NCBI GenBank assembly: GCA_946619755.1
Contig: CAMOMI010000004.1
Coordinates: forward strand, 1-42,098
Direction of reading: 5' to 3'
Origin: an uncultured Clostridia bacterium
Lineage (GTDB): Bacteria; Bacillota_I; Bacilli_A; RF39; UBA660
DNA: 42,098 bases
Shown here: piece by piece, positions 9,187 to 19,299 of the stretch
Numbering within the stretch: the first letter of the stretch is position 1
Layout: every line of letters starts with the position of its first letter
The notes under the pieces: generated by a model
The model's database searches: none
The model's input: the letters and a program-made list of their open reading frames with translations, nothing else
Told to the model about the DNA's origin: nothing
Program-made: the position numbers and the translations under genes

Positions 9187-10074
9187 ATGGAAAAATCAAA
9201 AGTATATTTTATTAAAGAAATAAATGCCGACAATTTAATTAAAATCTATGAAGCCTTAGGAGTTAATTTAGAAGGCAAAATTGGCGTTAAAGTATCAACT
9301 GGTGAAGATGGTGCTAAAGGATATTTAAAAGCTGATTTAATTGGCCCATTCGTAAAGAAATTAAACGGTACTATCATCGAATGCAATACCGCTTATCCTG
9401 GTGCTAGAAACAATGCCGAAGAGCATTTAAAAGTAGCTGAAAAGCATGGATTTACCTCATTTGCCGATGTTGACATTATGGATGGCCAAGGTGAATTTAA
9501 AATACCTGTGAAAAACGGAAAACACCTTGAATATGATCTTGTTGGTGAAAATTTTAAAAACTATGATGCAATTGTAAACTTAGCTCACGGTAAAGGACAT
9601 GCCATGGGAGGCTTTGGAGCCAATTTAAAAAATCAATCTATTGGCATTGCCTCTAGAAATGGTAAAGCTTATATCCATAGCTGTGGCCAAACAGCTGATC
9701 CTGATAAATGTTGGACTGTTAGTTATGAACAAAAAGACTTTATTGAATCAATGGCTGAAGCCGCCAAAGCTGTCGCTGATTATCTTGAAGATAATCATAA
9801 ACCAATTGTCTATATTACCATTATGAATGCTTTATCAGTTGATTGTGATTGTGATGCTCATCAAGGTGACCCAGTAATGGCTGATTTAGGCATTGTTGCA
9901 TCATTAGATCCTGTAGCAAACGATCAAGCCTTTCTTGATATGGTATGGGCTAGTACTGATGAAGGAGCTCCAAAATTACAAGCAAGAATTGATAGACAAA
10001 GCGGAAGACACATAACTGAGTATGCTGAGAGCCTAGGACTTGGCAGCACTGATTATGAATTAATCGAGTTATAA
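9187..10074 (+). CDS. DUF362 domain-containing protein
   Basis: KIGVKVSTGEDGAKGYLKADLIGPFVKKL..ECNTAYPGARN...LAHGKGHAMGGFGANLKNQSIGIAS. Confidence 0.82.
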   Translation: MEKSKVYFIKEINADNLIKIYEALGVNLEGKIGVKVSTGEDGAKGYLKADLIGPFVKKLNGTIIECNTAYPGARNNAEEHLKVAEKHGFTSFADVDIMDGQGEFKIPVKNGKHLEYDLVGENFKNYDAIVNLAHGKGHAMGGFGANLKNQSIGIASRNGKAYIHSCGQTADPDKCWTVSYEQKDFIESMAEAAKAVADYLEDNHKPIVYITIMNALSVDCDCDAHQGDPVMADLGIVASLDPVANDQAFLDMVWASTDEGAPKLQARIDRQSGRHITEYAESLGLGSTDYELIEL

Positions 10075-10095
10075 AAAGAAGTAAGAGGTAAAAAA

Positions 10096-11553
10096 ATGAA
10101 AAAGATAGGATTTGATAATGCTAAATACGTAAAAATACAGAGTAAAAAAATAAGAGAAAGATTTAAACTATTTGATAAATTATATTTGGAAGTTGGCGGT
10201 AAATTATTTGATGATTCACATGCTGCAAGGATATTACCAGGTTTTAAAAATGATGTCAAAATAAGTATGTTTAAAGAACTAAAAGACGATTTAGAAATAA
10301 TTTTCTGCATTAATGCCGGTGATATTGAGAAAAATAAAACTCGTGGAGAATATGGTATAACCTATGATATAGAAATAATTAAACTAATTAATAAATCTAA
10401 AAAAATGGGCTTTTCTGTCAACAGTGTTGTTATAACTTTATATAATAATCAAGTAAGTGTTGATAAGTTTATAAAAAAATTAAATCGAAATGGCATTAAA
10501 ACATATATTCATACATTTACTAAAGGCTATCCAACTGATGTAGATACAATTGTCAGCGAAGAAGGATACGGAGCTAATCCATATATTGAAACAACCAAAC
10601 CTTTAATTTTAGTCAATGCCCCAGGTCCAGGATCTGGTAAACTAGCCACTTGTTTATCACAAATATATCATGAAAATAAGCATGGTATTAATGCCGGTTA
10701 TGCCAAATTTGAAACTTTTCCAGTATGGAATCTTCCTCTTAAACATCCAGTAAATTTAGCATATGAAGCAGCTACGGCTGACTTAAAAGACGTCAATATG
10801 ATTGATCCATTTCATCTTGAAAAGTATGGTATTACTGCTGTTAACTATAACCGTGATATTGAAACATTTCCTATCTTAAAAAATATTTTAAATAAAGTAA
10901 CCCAGAAAGATATTTATTCATCTCCTACCGATATGGGTGTTAATATGGTAGGATTCTGTATTAATAACAATGAAGCTGTTGAAGAAGCCTCTAAAAAAGA
11001 AATTGTTAGAAGATATTATAATGAAAAAAATAACTATAAAATGGGCTTATGTGATGAAGATACATATAAAAAAATCAAACTATTAATGAATGAATTAAAT
11101 ATTGATGAAATGTATCTAGATGTCATTAAACCAGCCCTTGCTAAAAAAGAAAAAGAAAGCTTACCGGTAATATCTATAAAAGTAGGCAAAAAGATTATAA
11201 CTGGCAAACAAACTGATTTGTTAACACCTGCCGGTACAGTCATCCTCAATGCCATTAAACATTTAAGTAAAATACCGGATGATATATACTTGTTATCGCC
11301 AAGCGTTTTAGAACCAATCTTAAAATTAAAAAAAGAAATGGGTACAGGTGATCGATTAACATTGACAGAAGTATTGACGGCTTTAAGTATTAGTTCAGTT
11401 ACTAATCCACTCGCTGCCAAAGCCATGTCATACTTAACAAAATTAAAAAACGCCGAAGCTCATGCAACTTATATCGTTACCGGTAGTGACAAAAAATCAC
11501 TTCGTGATTTAAAAATCAATTTAACTTGTGAAAATGAATTTTTAGATTATTAA
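10096..11553 (+). CDS. DUF1846 domain-containing protein
   Basis: GFDNAKYVKIQSKKIRERFKLFDKLYLEVGGKLFDDSHAARILPGF; LVNAPGPGSGKLATCLSQIYHEN. Confidence 0.88.
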   Translation: MKKIGFDNAKYVKIQSKKIRERFKLFDKLYLEVGGKLFDDSHAARILPGFKNDVKISMFKELKDDLEIIFCINAGDIEKNKTRGEYGITYDIEIIKLINKSKKMGFSVNSVVITLYNNQVSVDKFIKKLNRNGIKTYIHTFTKGYPTDVDTIVSEEGYGANPYIETTKPLILVNAPGPGSGKLATCLSQIYHENKHGINAGYAKFETFPVWNLPLKHPVNLAYEAATADLKDVNMIDPFHLEKYGITAVNYNRDIETFPILKNILNKVTQKDIYSSPTDMGVNMVGFCINNNEAVEEASKKEIVRRYYNEKNNYKMGLCDEDTYKKIKLLMNELNIDEMYLDVIKPALAKKEKESLPVISIKVGKKIITGKQTDLLTPAGTVILNAIKHLSKIPDDIYLLSPSVLEPILKLKKEMGTGDRLTLTEVLTALSISSVTNPLAAKAMSYLTKLKNAEAHATYIVTGSDKKSLRDLKINLTCENEFLDY

Positions 11554-11564
11554 AGGAGTATATT

Positions 11565-11798
11565 ATGCCTAAACTTAAAATAAAAGGTGTTTATAAACAT
11601 TTTAAAGGCGGTTATTATTTGGTTGAAGATATTGCCTATGATTCTGAAACTCAAGAACAATATGTTGTTTATCGTAAATTATATGATGATAATTCATTAT
11701 GGATAAGACCTGTGGAAATGTTTCTGAGTGAAGTAGATCATCAAAAATATCCTGATGTAAAACAAAAATATCGCTTTGAATTACAAAAAAAACTATAA
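11565..11798 (+). CDS. DUF1653 domain-containing protein
   Basis: GVYKHFKGGYYLVEDIAYDSETQEQYVVYRKLYDDNSLWIRPVEMFLSEV. Confidence 0.85.
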   Translation: MPKLKIKGVYKHFKGGYYLVEDIAYDSETQEQYVVYRKLYDDNSLWIRPVEMFLSEVDHQKYPDVKQKYRFELQKKL

Positions 11799-11811
11799 AT
11801 TTGGAGTATAT

Positions 11812-12141
11812 ATGGAAAATAAACAACCCTATCTTGACACTAGTATAAAACTATTGTTTAAAGAATTAATTGAAATATATAATATTGCTTATAAAGAATT
11901 AAAACCATCTGTTGAAAGAATCATAAAAGAAAAAATAACTAACAAAGATACTATTGAAGATTGTTTAGAAAAACTCCTAAATATTCCCACTGACGCATGC
12001 TATAAATTATTTATAAAACTATGTGACTATTATGCCAGAATAGATTTATCATCGTCACTTGAATATTTAAAAATATATGAAGAACTATATGGTGAAGATG
12101 ATATAAAAATAAAGAAAAAAGATTATAAACCAAATTTATAA
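11812..12141 (+). CDS. hypothetical protein
   Basis: GGAG before internal ATG (M13 of the ORF-track entry); no recognised domain. Confidence 0.55.
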   Translation: MENKQPYLDTSIKLLFKELIEIYNIAYKELKPSVERIIKEKITNKDTIEDCLEKLLNIPTDACYKLFIKLCDYYARIDLSSSLEYLKIYEELYGEDDIKIKKKDYKPNL

Positions 12142-12147
12142 TCTTTT
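12117..12147. terminator. bidirectional terminator between convergent genes
   Basis: 13-bp perfect hairpin AAAAGATTATAAA-CCAAA-TTTATAATCTTTT containing or abutting both stop codons. Confidence 0.8.
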
Positions 12148-12349
12148 ATTTTATATACTTATCAATATATTTGTTTAATTCCTTTTCAATTTTATCACCA
12201 TCTACCCCTTTAACTTTTTTACTAACAGTCTCCCCTAACTTATCACTAGCTTTTTTGGCTTCTTTATTTATAACTTGCTTAGCTTTTTTAATATTGTTTT
12301 TGCCAATAACATTCTCTGCTTTGCTCATTAATTCATCCAACTTACTCAT
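12146..12349 (-). CDS. small Lys-rich hypothetical protein
   Basis: ATG at 12349 preceded by GGAGG; helical Lys/Glu-rich. Confidence 0.6.
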   Translation of the reverse strand: MSKLDELMSKAENVIGKNNIKKAKQVINKEAKKASDKLGETVSKKVKGVDGDKIEKELNKYIDKYIK

Positions 12350-12452
12350 ATAATCCTCCAATCAATAAATACTATAACATAGTTTTTATAAAATTGACAA
12401 ATAAAAACAATTATGTTATCATACTGCCCTAACAAAAGGTGGGTGACTTATT

Positions 12453-13127
12453 ATGGATAAATCAGTATATTTGCATGGCATATCTGCTTATGATGATTTA
12501 TATAATCCAAGATATACTAATAGACTACTTGAAGATATTTTAAAGTCAGAAGCCTTGTTATCATTTAATAAGCAAATAAGTAAATATGGTAAGAATAGAT
12601 ATCGTGAACGTGACGGTCGAATTGGCTTTAATGGTGTTGATTATATTTCCTTATGTGATTATGAAAAAAGATATGAACGCTTTCCCGATAGACGTCATTA
12701 CAATTCGTTTCATGCTTATATCTTATATTCATTAGCTATTATTTTTCCTAAGGATAAACTATCGGTAATAACTCCAGAATTAATATGTATCGATGACGAG
12801 TTAGATTTTTTTATCGAAATGGCTCGTTGTGGATTATCTAAAACAAAGCGATATTCTGACATGGCTGATGAGGTTCAAGTAAAGGATATTATCCCTTTAT
12901 CTTTAATGTCAGGAGTAACTATTCCCCTAGATAAACTTGATAGAATATTTTATACTAGTTCAATGTATTTAGATATTGCACTAAAAGAAATAGATAAACT
13001 TGCAACTTTACTATTAAAATATGGATATGATATTCCTATCTATGACATAAAAAGCACTGAATCATTGCTAGATATTACAAATGTAAAAAGATTAGTAAAA
13101 GAATACCATAAAAAATGGAGACTATAA
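12453..13127 (+). CDS. hypothetical protein, possible ADP-ribosyltransferase-like fold
   Basis: SVYLHGIS...LLEDILKSEALLS...GFNGVDYISLCDY...DEVQVKDIIPLSLMSGVTIP suggests an H-Y-E arrangement; AGGTGGGTGA RBS region. Confidence 0.45.
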   Translation: MDKSVYLHGISAYDDLYNPRYTNRLLEDILKSEALLSFNKQISKYGKNRYRERDGRIGFNGVDYISLCDYEKRYERFPDRRHYNSFHAYILYSLAIIFPKDKLSVITPELICIDDELDFFIEMARCGLSKTKRYSDMADEVQVKDIIPLSLMSGVTIPLDKLDRIFYTSSMYLDIALKEIDKLATLLLKYGYDIPIYDIKSTESLLDITNVKRLVKEYHKKWRL

Positions 13128-13137
13128 TTATAGTCTC
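13118..13137. terminator. palindromic bidirectional terminator
   Basis: Perfect 20-bp palindrome GAGACTATAATTATAGTCTC between convergent stops. Confidence 0.65.
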
Positions 13138-13691
13138 TATATTTCTTTTAAAATAATATTTCTAACTTCATTGGTAGCTGTTTCTAAATCATCGTTAACA
13201 ACTACAAAGTCATAAAAATCTACTTCTTTTAATTCCTTTTTTGCTATCTCTAATCTTTGATTAATTTTTTCTTCTGATTCTGTTCCTCTACGGATAAGCC
13301 TTTCCCTAAGCACTTCCATTGATGGCGGTGCAATATATATAAGTAGCGCATCTGGAAATATTTTCTTTATATTGTGTGCCCCATTGACATCTATTTCTGA
13401 AAAAACATTTACTCCTTGTTTCATTTTATCTAAGACTATTTTCTTAGAAGTGCCATAATAATTGTTATTATAAACATTATATTCTAAAAACTCTCCATCC
13501 TTGATTTTCTTTTCAAATTCTTCCTTTGAAATAAAGTAATAGTTAACACCATCAACTTCCCCTTCTCTTGGACTCCTTGTTGTGGTAGATACTGAATACC
13601 ATGCATTAAGTTCGTTAATTAATTTGTTACAGATAGTCCCCTTTCCCACACCAGAAGGACCAGATATTACAATAAATTTTCCTTTTTCCAT
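13137..13691 (-). CDS. gmk: guanylate kinase
   Basis: MEKGKFIVISGPSGVGKGTICNKL, SVSTTTRSPREGEVDGVNYYFISKEEFE. Confidence 0.97.
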   Translation of the reverse strand: MEKGKFIVISGPSGVGKGTICNKLINELNAWYSVSTTTRSPREGEVDGVNYYFISKEEFEKKIKDGEFLEYNVYNNNYYGTSKKIVLDKMKQGVNVFSEIDVNGAHNIKKIFPDALLIYIAPPSMEVLRERLIRRGTESEEKINQRLEIAKKELKEVDFYDFVVVNDDLETATNEVRNIILKEI

Positions 13692-13808
13692 AAATATCCT
13701 CTCATATAATTATAACAAAATTATAATATATAAAGCAATAAAAAACCATCTTTTTAAAAAAATTACAAAATATGATATAATATAACTAATTAAAAAAGAG
13801 GTGAAATA

Positions 13809-14246
13809 ATGAATAATAAATATGATTTTTTTATTGCCGGTAAAACAAGAAATAAAGAAAATATTTTAAAAATATGCGATTTATTTGATAAATATAATAT
13901 TTCCTACTATTGCTTCCTAAAGAACGATGATACAATGAATAACTATGGAACTAATGAGCAAACCGAAGACGAAAGAATGGATGTTTTTGAATCATTAGAT
14001 TTAAAAAGTGAAATTGTTTTAAATATCTTTAATGAAGATTTAGCCAGTGAAAAGGCATCTAAAAATTTTTTATTAGTACTTCCAGCCGGTAAATCTGGCC
14101 ATATTGAAGCAGGTATTGCCTACGGCTTAGGCAAAAAATGCTACGCAATTGGCGAATACGACGCTACTGATTCATTATATAATATCTTTGAAAAGATATT
14201 CAAAGATGAAACAGAATTAGCAACCTTTTTAAAAAAATATCGCTAA
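13809..14246 (+). CDS. nucleoside 2-deoxyribosyltransferase-like protein
   Basis: FLLVLPAGKSGHIEAGIAYGLGKKCYAIGE resembles the NDT catalytic Glu region. Confidence 0.6.
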   Translation: MNNKYDFFIAGKTRNKENILKICDLFDKYNISYYCFLKNDDTMNNYGTNEQTEDERMDVFESLDLKSEIVLNIFNEDLASEKASKNFLLVLPAGKSGHIEAGIAYGLGKKCYAIGEYDATDSLYNIFEKIFKDETELATFLKKYR

Positions 14247-14256
14247 CTATTAATTA

Positions 14257-14285
14257 TTTACATAAAATATATAAAATGCTATAAT
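14257..14285 (+). promoter_or_regulatory. sigma-A-type promoter for cysS
   Basis: TTTACA-N17-TATAAT upstream of cysS. Confidence 0.7.
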
Positions 14286-14309
14286 TACATATAGAAAAAG
14301 GAGGATACT

Positions 14310-15704
14310 ATGAAATTATATAACACATTATCAAGAAAAGTTGAAGAGTTTATTCCATATGAAAAAGATAATGTAACGATGTATACTTGTGGACCTACTG
14401 TTTACCATTATGCTCATATCGGAAATTTAAGAACATATATTGCCGAAGACATCTTAGAAAAAGCATTAAATTATTTAGGCTATAATGTCAAAAGAGTAAT
14501 GAACATTACCGATGTTGGTCATTTATCAAGTGATGCTGATACCGGTGAAGATAAAATGGTTAAAGGTGCTAAACGAGAACATAAAACAGTTCTTGAAATA
14601 GCTAAATATTACACTGACTGCTTTAAAAAAGATTGTGAAAAATTAAATATAAAATGGCCAGAGACCGTTGTCCCAGCAACCTCTTTAATTGATTATTATA
14701 TTGAGTTTATCAAAGAACTAATGAATAAAGGATATGCTTATCTTGCTAATGGTAATATCTACTTTGACACAACTAAATTAGATGACTATTATAAACTAAC
14801 CAATCATAACGAAGCAGAGTTAATATCTGGTGTTAGAGATACAGTTGAAGAAGATGAAAATAAAAAAAATAAAACAGACTTTGTTTTATGGTTTACAAAA
14901 TCTAAATTTGAAGATCAAGAACTAAAATGGGAAAGCCCATGGGGATTAGGTTACCCTGGTTGGCATATTGAATGCTCATGTATCTCATTAAAGTATTTAG
15001 GTGAAAAACTAGATATTCACTGTGGCGGTGTTGATAATATTTTTCCTCATCATACCAATGAAATAGCCCAAACAGAAAGCTATATTGGCAAAAAATGGTG
15101 TAATTATTGGTTTCATGCTGAACATTTAAATGACGCTACAGGCAAAATGAGTAAATCTAAAGGTGAATTCTTAACAATTGACTTATTAGAAAGTAAAGGA
15201 TATAATCCCCTTGCTTATCGATTATTTTGTCTAGGCTCTCACTATAAAAACCAATTAGTATTCACTTTTGATTCCTTAGATAGTACTGAAAATGCCTATA
15301 ATAAATTATTAAATAAAGTAAAATCATTAAAAAAAGATAACTCTCAAATTGATCAAGAAGCATTTGATAAATATAATAATAGTTTTAAAAGTGCTTTAGA
15401 AGATAATCTAAATACATCCAATGCCCTAACTGTTTTATATGACGTTTTAAAAAGTGATATAAATGATAACACTAAATTAGCCTTAGTTGAATCCTTTGAT
15501 AAAGTATTATCATTAGATTTATTAAAAAAAGAAAAAATTGATGACGAATTATTAACTTATATAAATGAAATGATCGAAAAAAGAAAGATAGCTAAAAGTA
15601 ACAAAAATTTTGCCTTGGCTGACTCTATTAGAGACGAGTTATTGTCTAAAGGAATAATTTTAAAAGATACCCGTGAGGGTACTACATTCGAGGTGAATAA
15701 GTAA
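14310..15704 (+). CDS. cysS: cysteine--tRNA ligase
   Basis: MYTCGPTVYHYAHIGNLRTY, WHIECSCIS, GKMSKSKGEF. Confidence 0.98.
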   Translation: MKLYNTLSRKVEEFIPYEKDNVTMYTCGPTVYHYAHIGNLRTYIAEDILEKALNYLGYNVKRVMNITDVGHLSSDADTGEDKMVKGAKREHKTVLEIAKYYTDCFKKDCEKLNIKWPETVVPATSLIDYYIEFIKELMNKGYAYLANGNIYFDTTKLDDYYKLTNHNEAELISGVRDTVEEDENKKNKTDFVLWFTKSKFEDQELKWESPWGLGYPGWHIECSCISLKYLGEKLDIHCGGVDNIFPHHTNEIAQTESYIGKKWCNYWFHAEHLNDATGKMSKSKGEFLTIDLLESKGYNPLAYRLFCLGSHYKNQLVFTFDSLDSTENAYNKLLNKVKSLKKDNSQIDQEAFDKYNNSFKSALEDNLNTSNALTVLYDVLKSDINDNTKLALVESFDKVLSLDLLKKEKIDDELLTYINEMIEKRKIAKSNKNFALADSIRDELLSKGIILKDTREGTTFEVNK

Positions 15705-16390
15705 TGGATGCAATATTATACTATGGACTTCCTTTAATAGGCTTAGCGATAACCTCACTCGCTCAACTATTAATTACAACAAATTATAGCAAATATAAAA
15801 AGACTCCTTCAACTAGTCATAAAAAAGGCTGTGAAGTAGCCAGAGAAATTCTGGATAAACATAACCTTAAAAAAGTTGATGTTGTTATGGTATCGGGTAA
15901 TTTAACTGATCATTATGATCCAACTGCTAAAGTTGTGAGATTATCTGAAGATATTTATTCTGGAACAAGTATCGCTTCTGTTTCTGTAGCTGCACACGAA
16001 TGCGGCCATGCTATTCAAGATAAAATAGCCTACACTCCGATGCGTATTAGATCAAAACTAGTACCAGTTGTAAATTTTTCAACCAAGATAGGTTACTTAG
16101 TTATCACAATTGGCTTTATTTTAGGAGCCCTAAAACTAGCGCTTGTCGGTTTAATATTACTTCTAAGTATGTTAATATTTCAATTAATAACTTTACCTGT
16201 TGAATTTGATGCTTCAAGAAGAGGAAAAATCGAATTGGATGAATTGCACATCTTATCGTCTACTGAACAACAAGGCGCTGCTAAAATGCTAAGGGCTGCA
16301 GCCTTTACCTATGTTGCTTCTGTTTTATCAACATTATTAGAAATATTAAGACTTGCTTTGATGTTTGTTCCTAAAAATAACGATCGTTAA
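15704..16390 (+). CDS. zinc metallopeptidase, YugP family
   Basis: SVAAHECGHAIQDKIAYTPMRIRSKLVPVVNF; DASRRGKIELDELHILSSTEQQGAAKMLRAAAFTYVAS. Confidence 0.9.
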   Translation: MDAILYYGLPLIGLAITSLAQLLITTNYSKYKKTPSTSHKKGCEVAREILDKHNLKKVDVVMVSGNLTDHYDPTAKVVRLSEDIYSGTSIASVSVAAHECGHAIQDKIAYTPMRIRSKLVPVVNFSTKIGYLVITIGFILGALKLALVGLILLLSMLIFQLITLPVEFDASRRGKIELDELHILSSTEQQGAAKMLRAAAFTYVASVLSTLLEILRLALMFVPKNNDR

Positions 16391-16416
16391 AGAACAGTTT
16401 AACTGTTCTTTTTATT
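16389..16416. terminator. terminator between convergent genes
   Basis: AGAACAGT-tta-ACTGTTCT followed by T-rich tract. Confidence 0.75.
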
Positions 16417-17302
16417 TAAAATCCCATTTAGGAATAAAACTATCACTTTGCGTTTTACCATCTTGAATAAAGGCATGCCTAATACCAATATTCCATGCAT
16501 AGTCAATAACATCATTATAGACTAAATCACTAACTGTTTCATTTAACTCAGAATATTTACAATCTCTAACTGGTGTATATTGATTCATTATACTAATATA
16601 TATCTTGTTTTTATATTCATCATATAAATATTTAAGTATTTTTTTAGAATCATCTTCCTTTTTAGGAATAATTAAATGTCTCACAATAACCCCACTAATA
16701 ATATTTCCATCTTTATCAAAAATACATTTTGGCTTTTGCCTAACCATTTCTTTTATAGATTCTGTTGCATATTTAAAATAATCCTTACATAGTGAATATT
16801 TAATTGCTAATTCATTGCTATAATACTTAAAATCAGGCAAATAAACGTCAATAATACCATCTAACATTTTAATTGTATCGACAGTCTCATAACCACTTGA
16901 ATTATATACAATTGGAATACATAACCCTCTACTTTTAGCTAGTTTTAATCCTTCAATTATTAAAGGAATATAATGCGTTGGTGTAACTAAATTAATATTA
17001 GTTGCTCCTTTTTCTTGTAAATCAAGACATACATCACTAAATCTTTGGATATCTATCTCTACCCCATTTCCCTCTTCACTTATATAATAGTTTTGACAAT
17101 AAAGACACCTCAAATTACAATTACTAAAAAAGATAGTACCAGATCCTTTTTTGCCTGTAATTGGAGGCTCTTCCCACATATGTAAATATGCTTTAGCAAT
17201 TTTAATTTTATTCCCTGCCCTACATACTCCTAATTGTCCTTTATTTCTATTTACTAAACAATTTCTAGGACATATTTTACACTTATCTAATAATTGATTC
17301 AT
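16412..17302 (-). CDS. radical SAM protein (PflA-like)
   Basis: CxxxCxxC in SNCNLRCLYCQNY plus N-terminal CKICPRNCLVNRNKGQLGVC. Confidence 0.88.
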   Translation of the reverse strand: MNQLLDKCKICPRNCLVNRNKGQLGVCRAGNKIKIAKAYLHMWEEPPITGKKGSGTIFFSNCNLRCLYCQNYYISEEGNGVEIDIQRFSDVCLDLQEKGATNINLVTPTHYIPLIIEGLKLAKSRGLCIPIVYNSSGYETVDTIKMLDGIIDVYLPDFKYYSNELAIKYSLCKDYFKYATESIKEMVRQKPKCIFDKDGNIISGVIVRHLIIPKKEDDSKKILKYLYDEYKNKIYISIMNQYTPVRDCKYSELNETVSDLVYNDVIDYAWNIGIRHAFIQDGKTQSDSFIPKWDFK

Positions 17303-17378
17303 ACACATCACTTGAATGTATTCTACCACATATTTGCTAATTTTTAAAATATTTGCTATAATTATATTGGTGATTTGT

Positions 17379-17966
17379 GTGAAAATTTTAGATGTAAAAT
17401 TAGTTATATCTGCTGTAAGACAAAGTCAATTCCCAGAAGACAATAAAAATGAACTATTATTGGTAGGTAGATCAAATGTTGGAAAAAGTAGTTTTATTAA
17501 TGCGTTAATTAATCGTAAAAATTTTGCTAGAACATCAGCCAAGCCTGGCAAAACTCAAACACTAAATTTTTATCTAATTAATGATTTCTTTTACCTAGTT
17601 GATGCCCCAGGATATGGCTTTGCTAGTGTGAATAAACAATTAAAAGAAAAATTTGGTCTAATTATGGAAAGCTATCTTGAAGAAAGAAAAAACTTAAAGA
17701 TGGTCTTTATGCTAGTTGATTTTAGGCACAAACCAACGGAAGATGATATTCTGATGTACAATTACTTAAAACACTATAATATTCCAGTAACTTTAATCTG
17801 TACTAAAGTAGATAAAGTTAGTCGTAATCAACATGAAAAGCAAATTAGTTTAATTTCTAAAACGCTCGATATTAATAAAGAAGACTTGATTTTATTCTCA
17901 AGCGTAACTAAAATGGGCAAACAAGAAGTTTATAATAAACTAATTGAAGTATTAGATATAAATTAA
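17379..17966 (+). CDS. ysxC: ribosome biogenesis GTP-binding protein YsxC/EngB
   Basis: ELLLVGRSNVGKSSFINALINRKNFARTSAKPGKTQTLNFY; likely GTG start at 17379. Confidence 0.95.
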   Translation: MKILDVKLVISAVRQSQFPEDNKNELLLVGRSNVGKSSFINALINRKNFARTSAKPGKTQTLNFYLINDFFYLVDAPGYGFASVNKQLKEKFGLIMESYLEERKNLKMVFMLVDFRHKPTEDDILMYNYLKHYNIPVTLICTKVDKVSRNQHEKQISLISKTLDINKEDLILFSSVTKMGKQEVYNKLIEVLDIN

Positions 17967-17988
17967 TAAAATAAAAGGAGGTACGGTT

Positions 17989-19299
17989 ATGAAAATGCCA
18001 ACAGTTGCCATTGTCGGTCGCCCTAATGTTGGAAAATCAACCATTTTTAATAAATTAGTTGGTAAAAAAATCTCAATTATTGAAGACACACCAGGCGTAA
18101 CGAGAGACAGAATTTATGGCGATGTAACATATAAAAATTATAAATTCCATTTAATTGATACTGGCGGTATTGATTTAGGTAATGAAGATTTTAACAAAGA
18201 AATAATTATTCAAGCAACACTTGCTATTGATGAAGCAGATGTTATTGTCTTTATTATTGATGGTAAAGAAGAATTAAATCGTAATGATTTTGTTATTCGT
18301 GATATGCTTATGAAAACTAATAAGAAGATAATTTTAGCTGCTAATAAAATAGATAATGAAAAACGTAAGAATGACATTTATAACTATTATGAATTAGGCT
18401 TTGAAAATATCATTCCAATTAGTGGTGAACATAATCTTGGGATAACTGACTTATTAGATGAAATAACTAAGGATTTTTCTCCATATGAAAGAGAAGACTT
18501 ACAAGATAATAAAATAAAGTTCTGTGTAATTGGTAGACCAAACGTAGGAAAGAGTAGTCTTGTAAATGCTATTGTTATGGAAGAAAAATCAATTGTATCA
18601 GACATAGCTGGAACTACAAGAGATGCTATTGATACTCCATTTACATATGATAAAGAAGAGTATGTTATTATTGATACTGCTGGTATTCGTAAAAGTGGTA
18701 AAATATATGAAAATATTGAAAAATATAGCGTAATTAGGGCCATGAAAGCCATTGAAAGAAGTAATGTCTGTGTTGTAGTTATCAATGCTGAAGAAGGTAT
18801 TATTGAACATGATAAACATATTGCATCCTATGCCCTTGAAGCTGGTAAACCAATTGTTTTGGTAGTAAACAAATGGGATACGATGAAAGATATGACAATT
18901 GCCGAATACACAAAATTAATGCGAAATGAATTTCAATTCTTATCGTATGTTCCCATCGTCTTTTTATCAGCAAAAACTAAAAAAAGAATTCATACACTAA
19001 TGCCCGAAATAAAAAAAGTATATGATAATTCTAAAAAAGAGATAAAAACAAGTATCTTAAATAATGTAATAAGAGATGCAGTTATATTAAATCAGCCACC
19101 ATCATACAAAGGGAAACGATTAAAAATATATTTTGTCTCTCAAAATGGCACGATGCCACCACGTTTTGTCTTTAATGTCAATAGTAAAGGACTAGTACAT
19201 TTCTCATATGAAAGATATCTTGAAAATAAAATTAGAGAATCCTTTGATTTTGAAGGCACTCCAATAATAATTGAATTTAAGAATAGGACAGAAACATAA
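17989..19299 (+). CDS. der: ribosome biogenesis GTPase Der
   Basis: Two GTPase domains (GRPNVGKSTIFNKL and GRPNVGKSSLVNAI) plus KH-like C-terminus. Confidence 0.97.
   Translation: MKMPTVAIVGRPNVGKSTIFNKLVGKKISIIEDTPGVTRDRIYGDVTYKNYKFHLIDTGGIDLGNEDFNKEIIIQATLAIDEADVIVFIIDGKEELNRNDFVIRDMLMKTNKKIILAANKIDNEKRKNDIYNYYELGFENIIPISGEHNLGITDLLDEITKDFSPYEREDLQDNKIKFCVIGRPNVGKSSLVNAIVMEEKSIVSDIAGTTRDAIDTPFTYDKEEYVIIDTAGIRKSGKIYENIEKYSVIRAMKAIERSNVCVVVINAEEGIIEHDKHIASYALEAGKPIVLVVNKWDTMKDMTIAEYTKLMRNEFQFLSYVPIVFLSAKTKKRIHTLMPEIKKVYDNSKKEIKTSILNNVIRDAVILNQPPSYKGKRLKIYFVSQNGTMPPRFVFNVNSKGLVHFSYERYLENKIRESFDFEGTPIIIEFKNRTET

Noticed and set aside
8829-9233. Antisense 134-aa ORF opposite the HerA-like C-terminus
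   Set aside because: Created by the repetitive Lys/Glu codons on the other strand; low-complexity Ser/Phe/Leu translation, no independent support
11034-11426. Antisense 130-aa ORF in the DUF1846 gene
   Set aside because: Shadow ORF of a well-supported CDS
18387-18819. Two antisense ORFs inside der
   Set aside because: Lie fully inside a confidently identified essential gene; low complexity, no RBS
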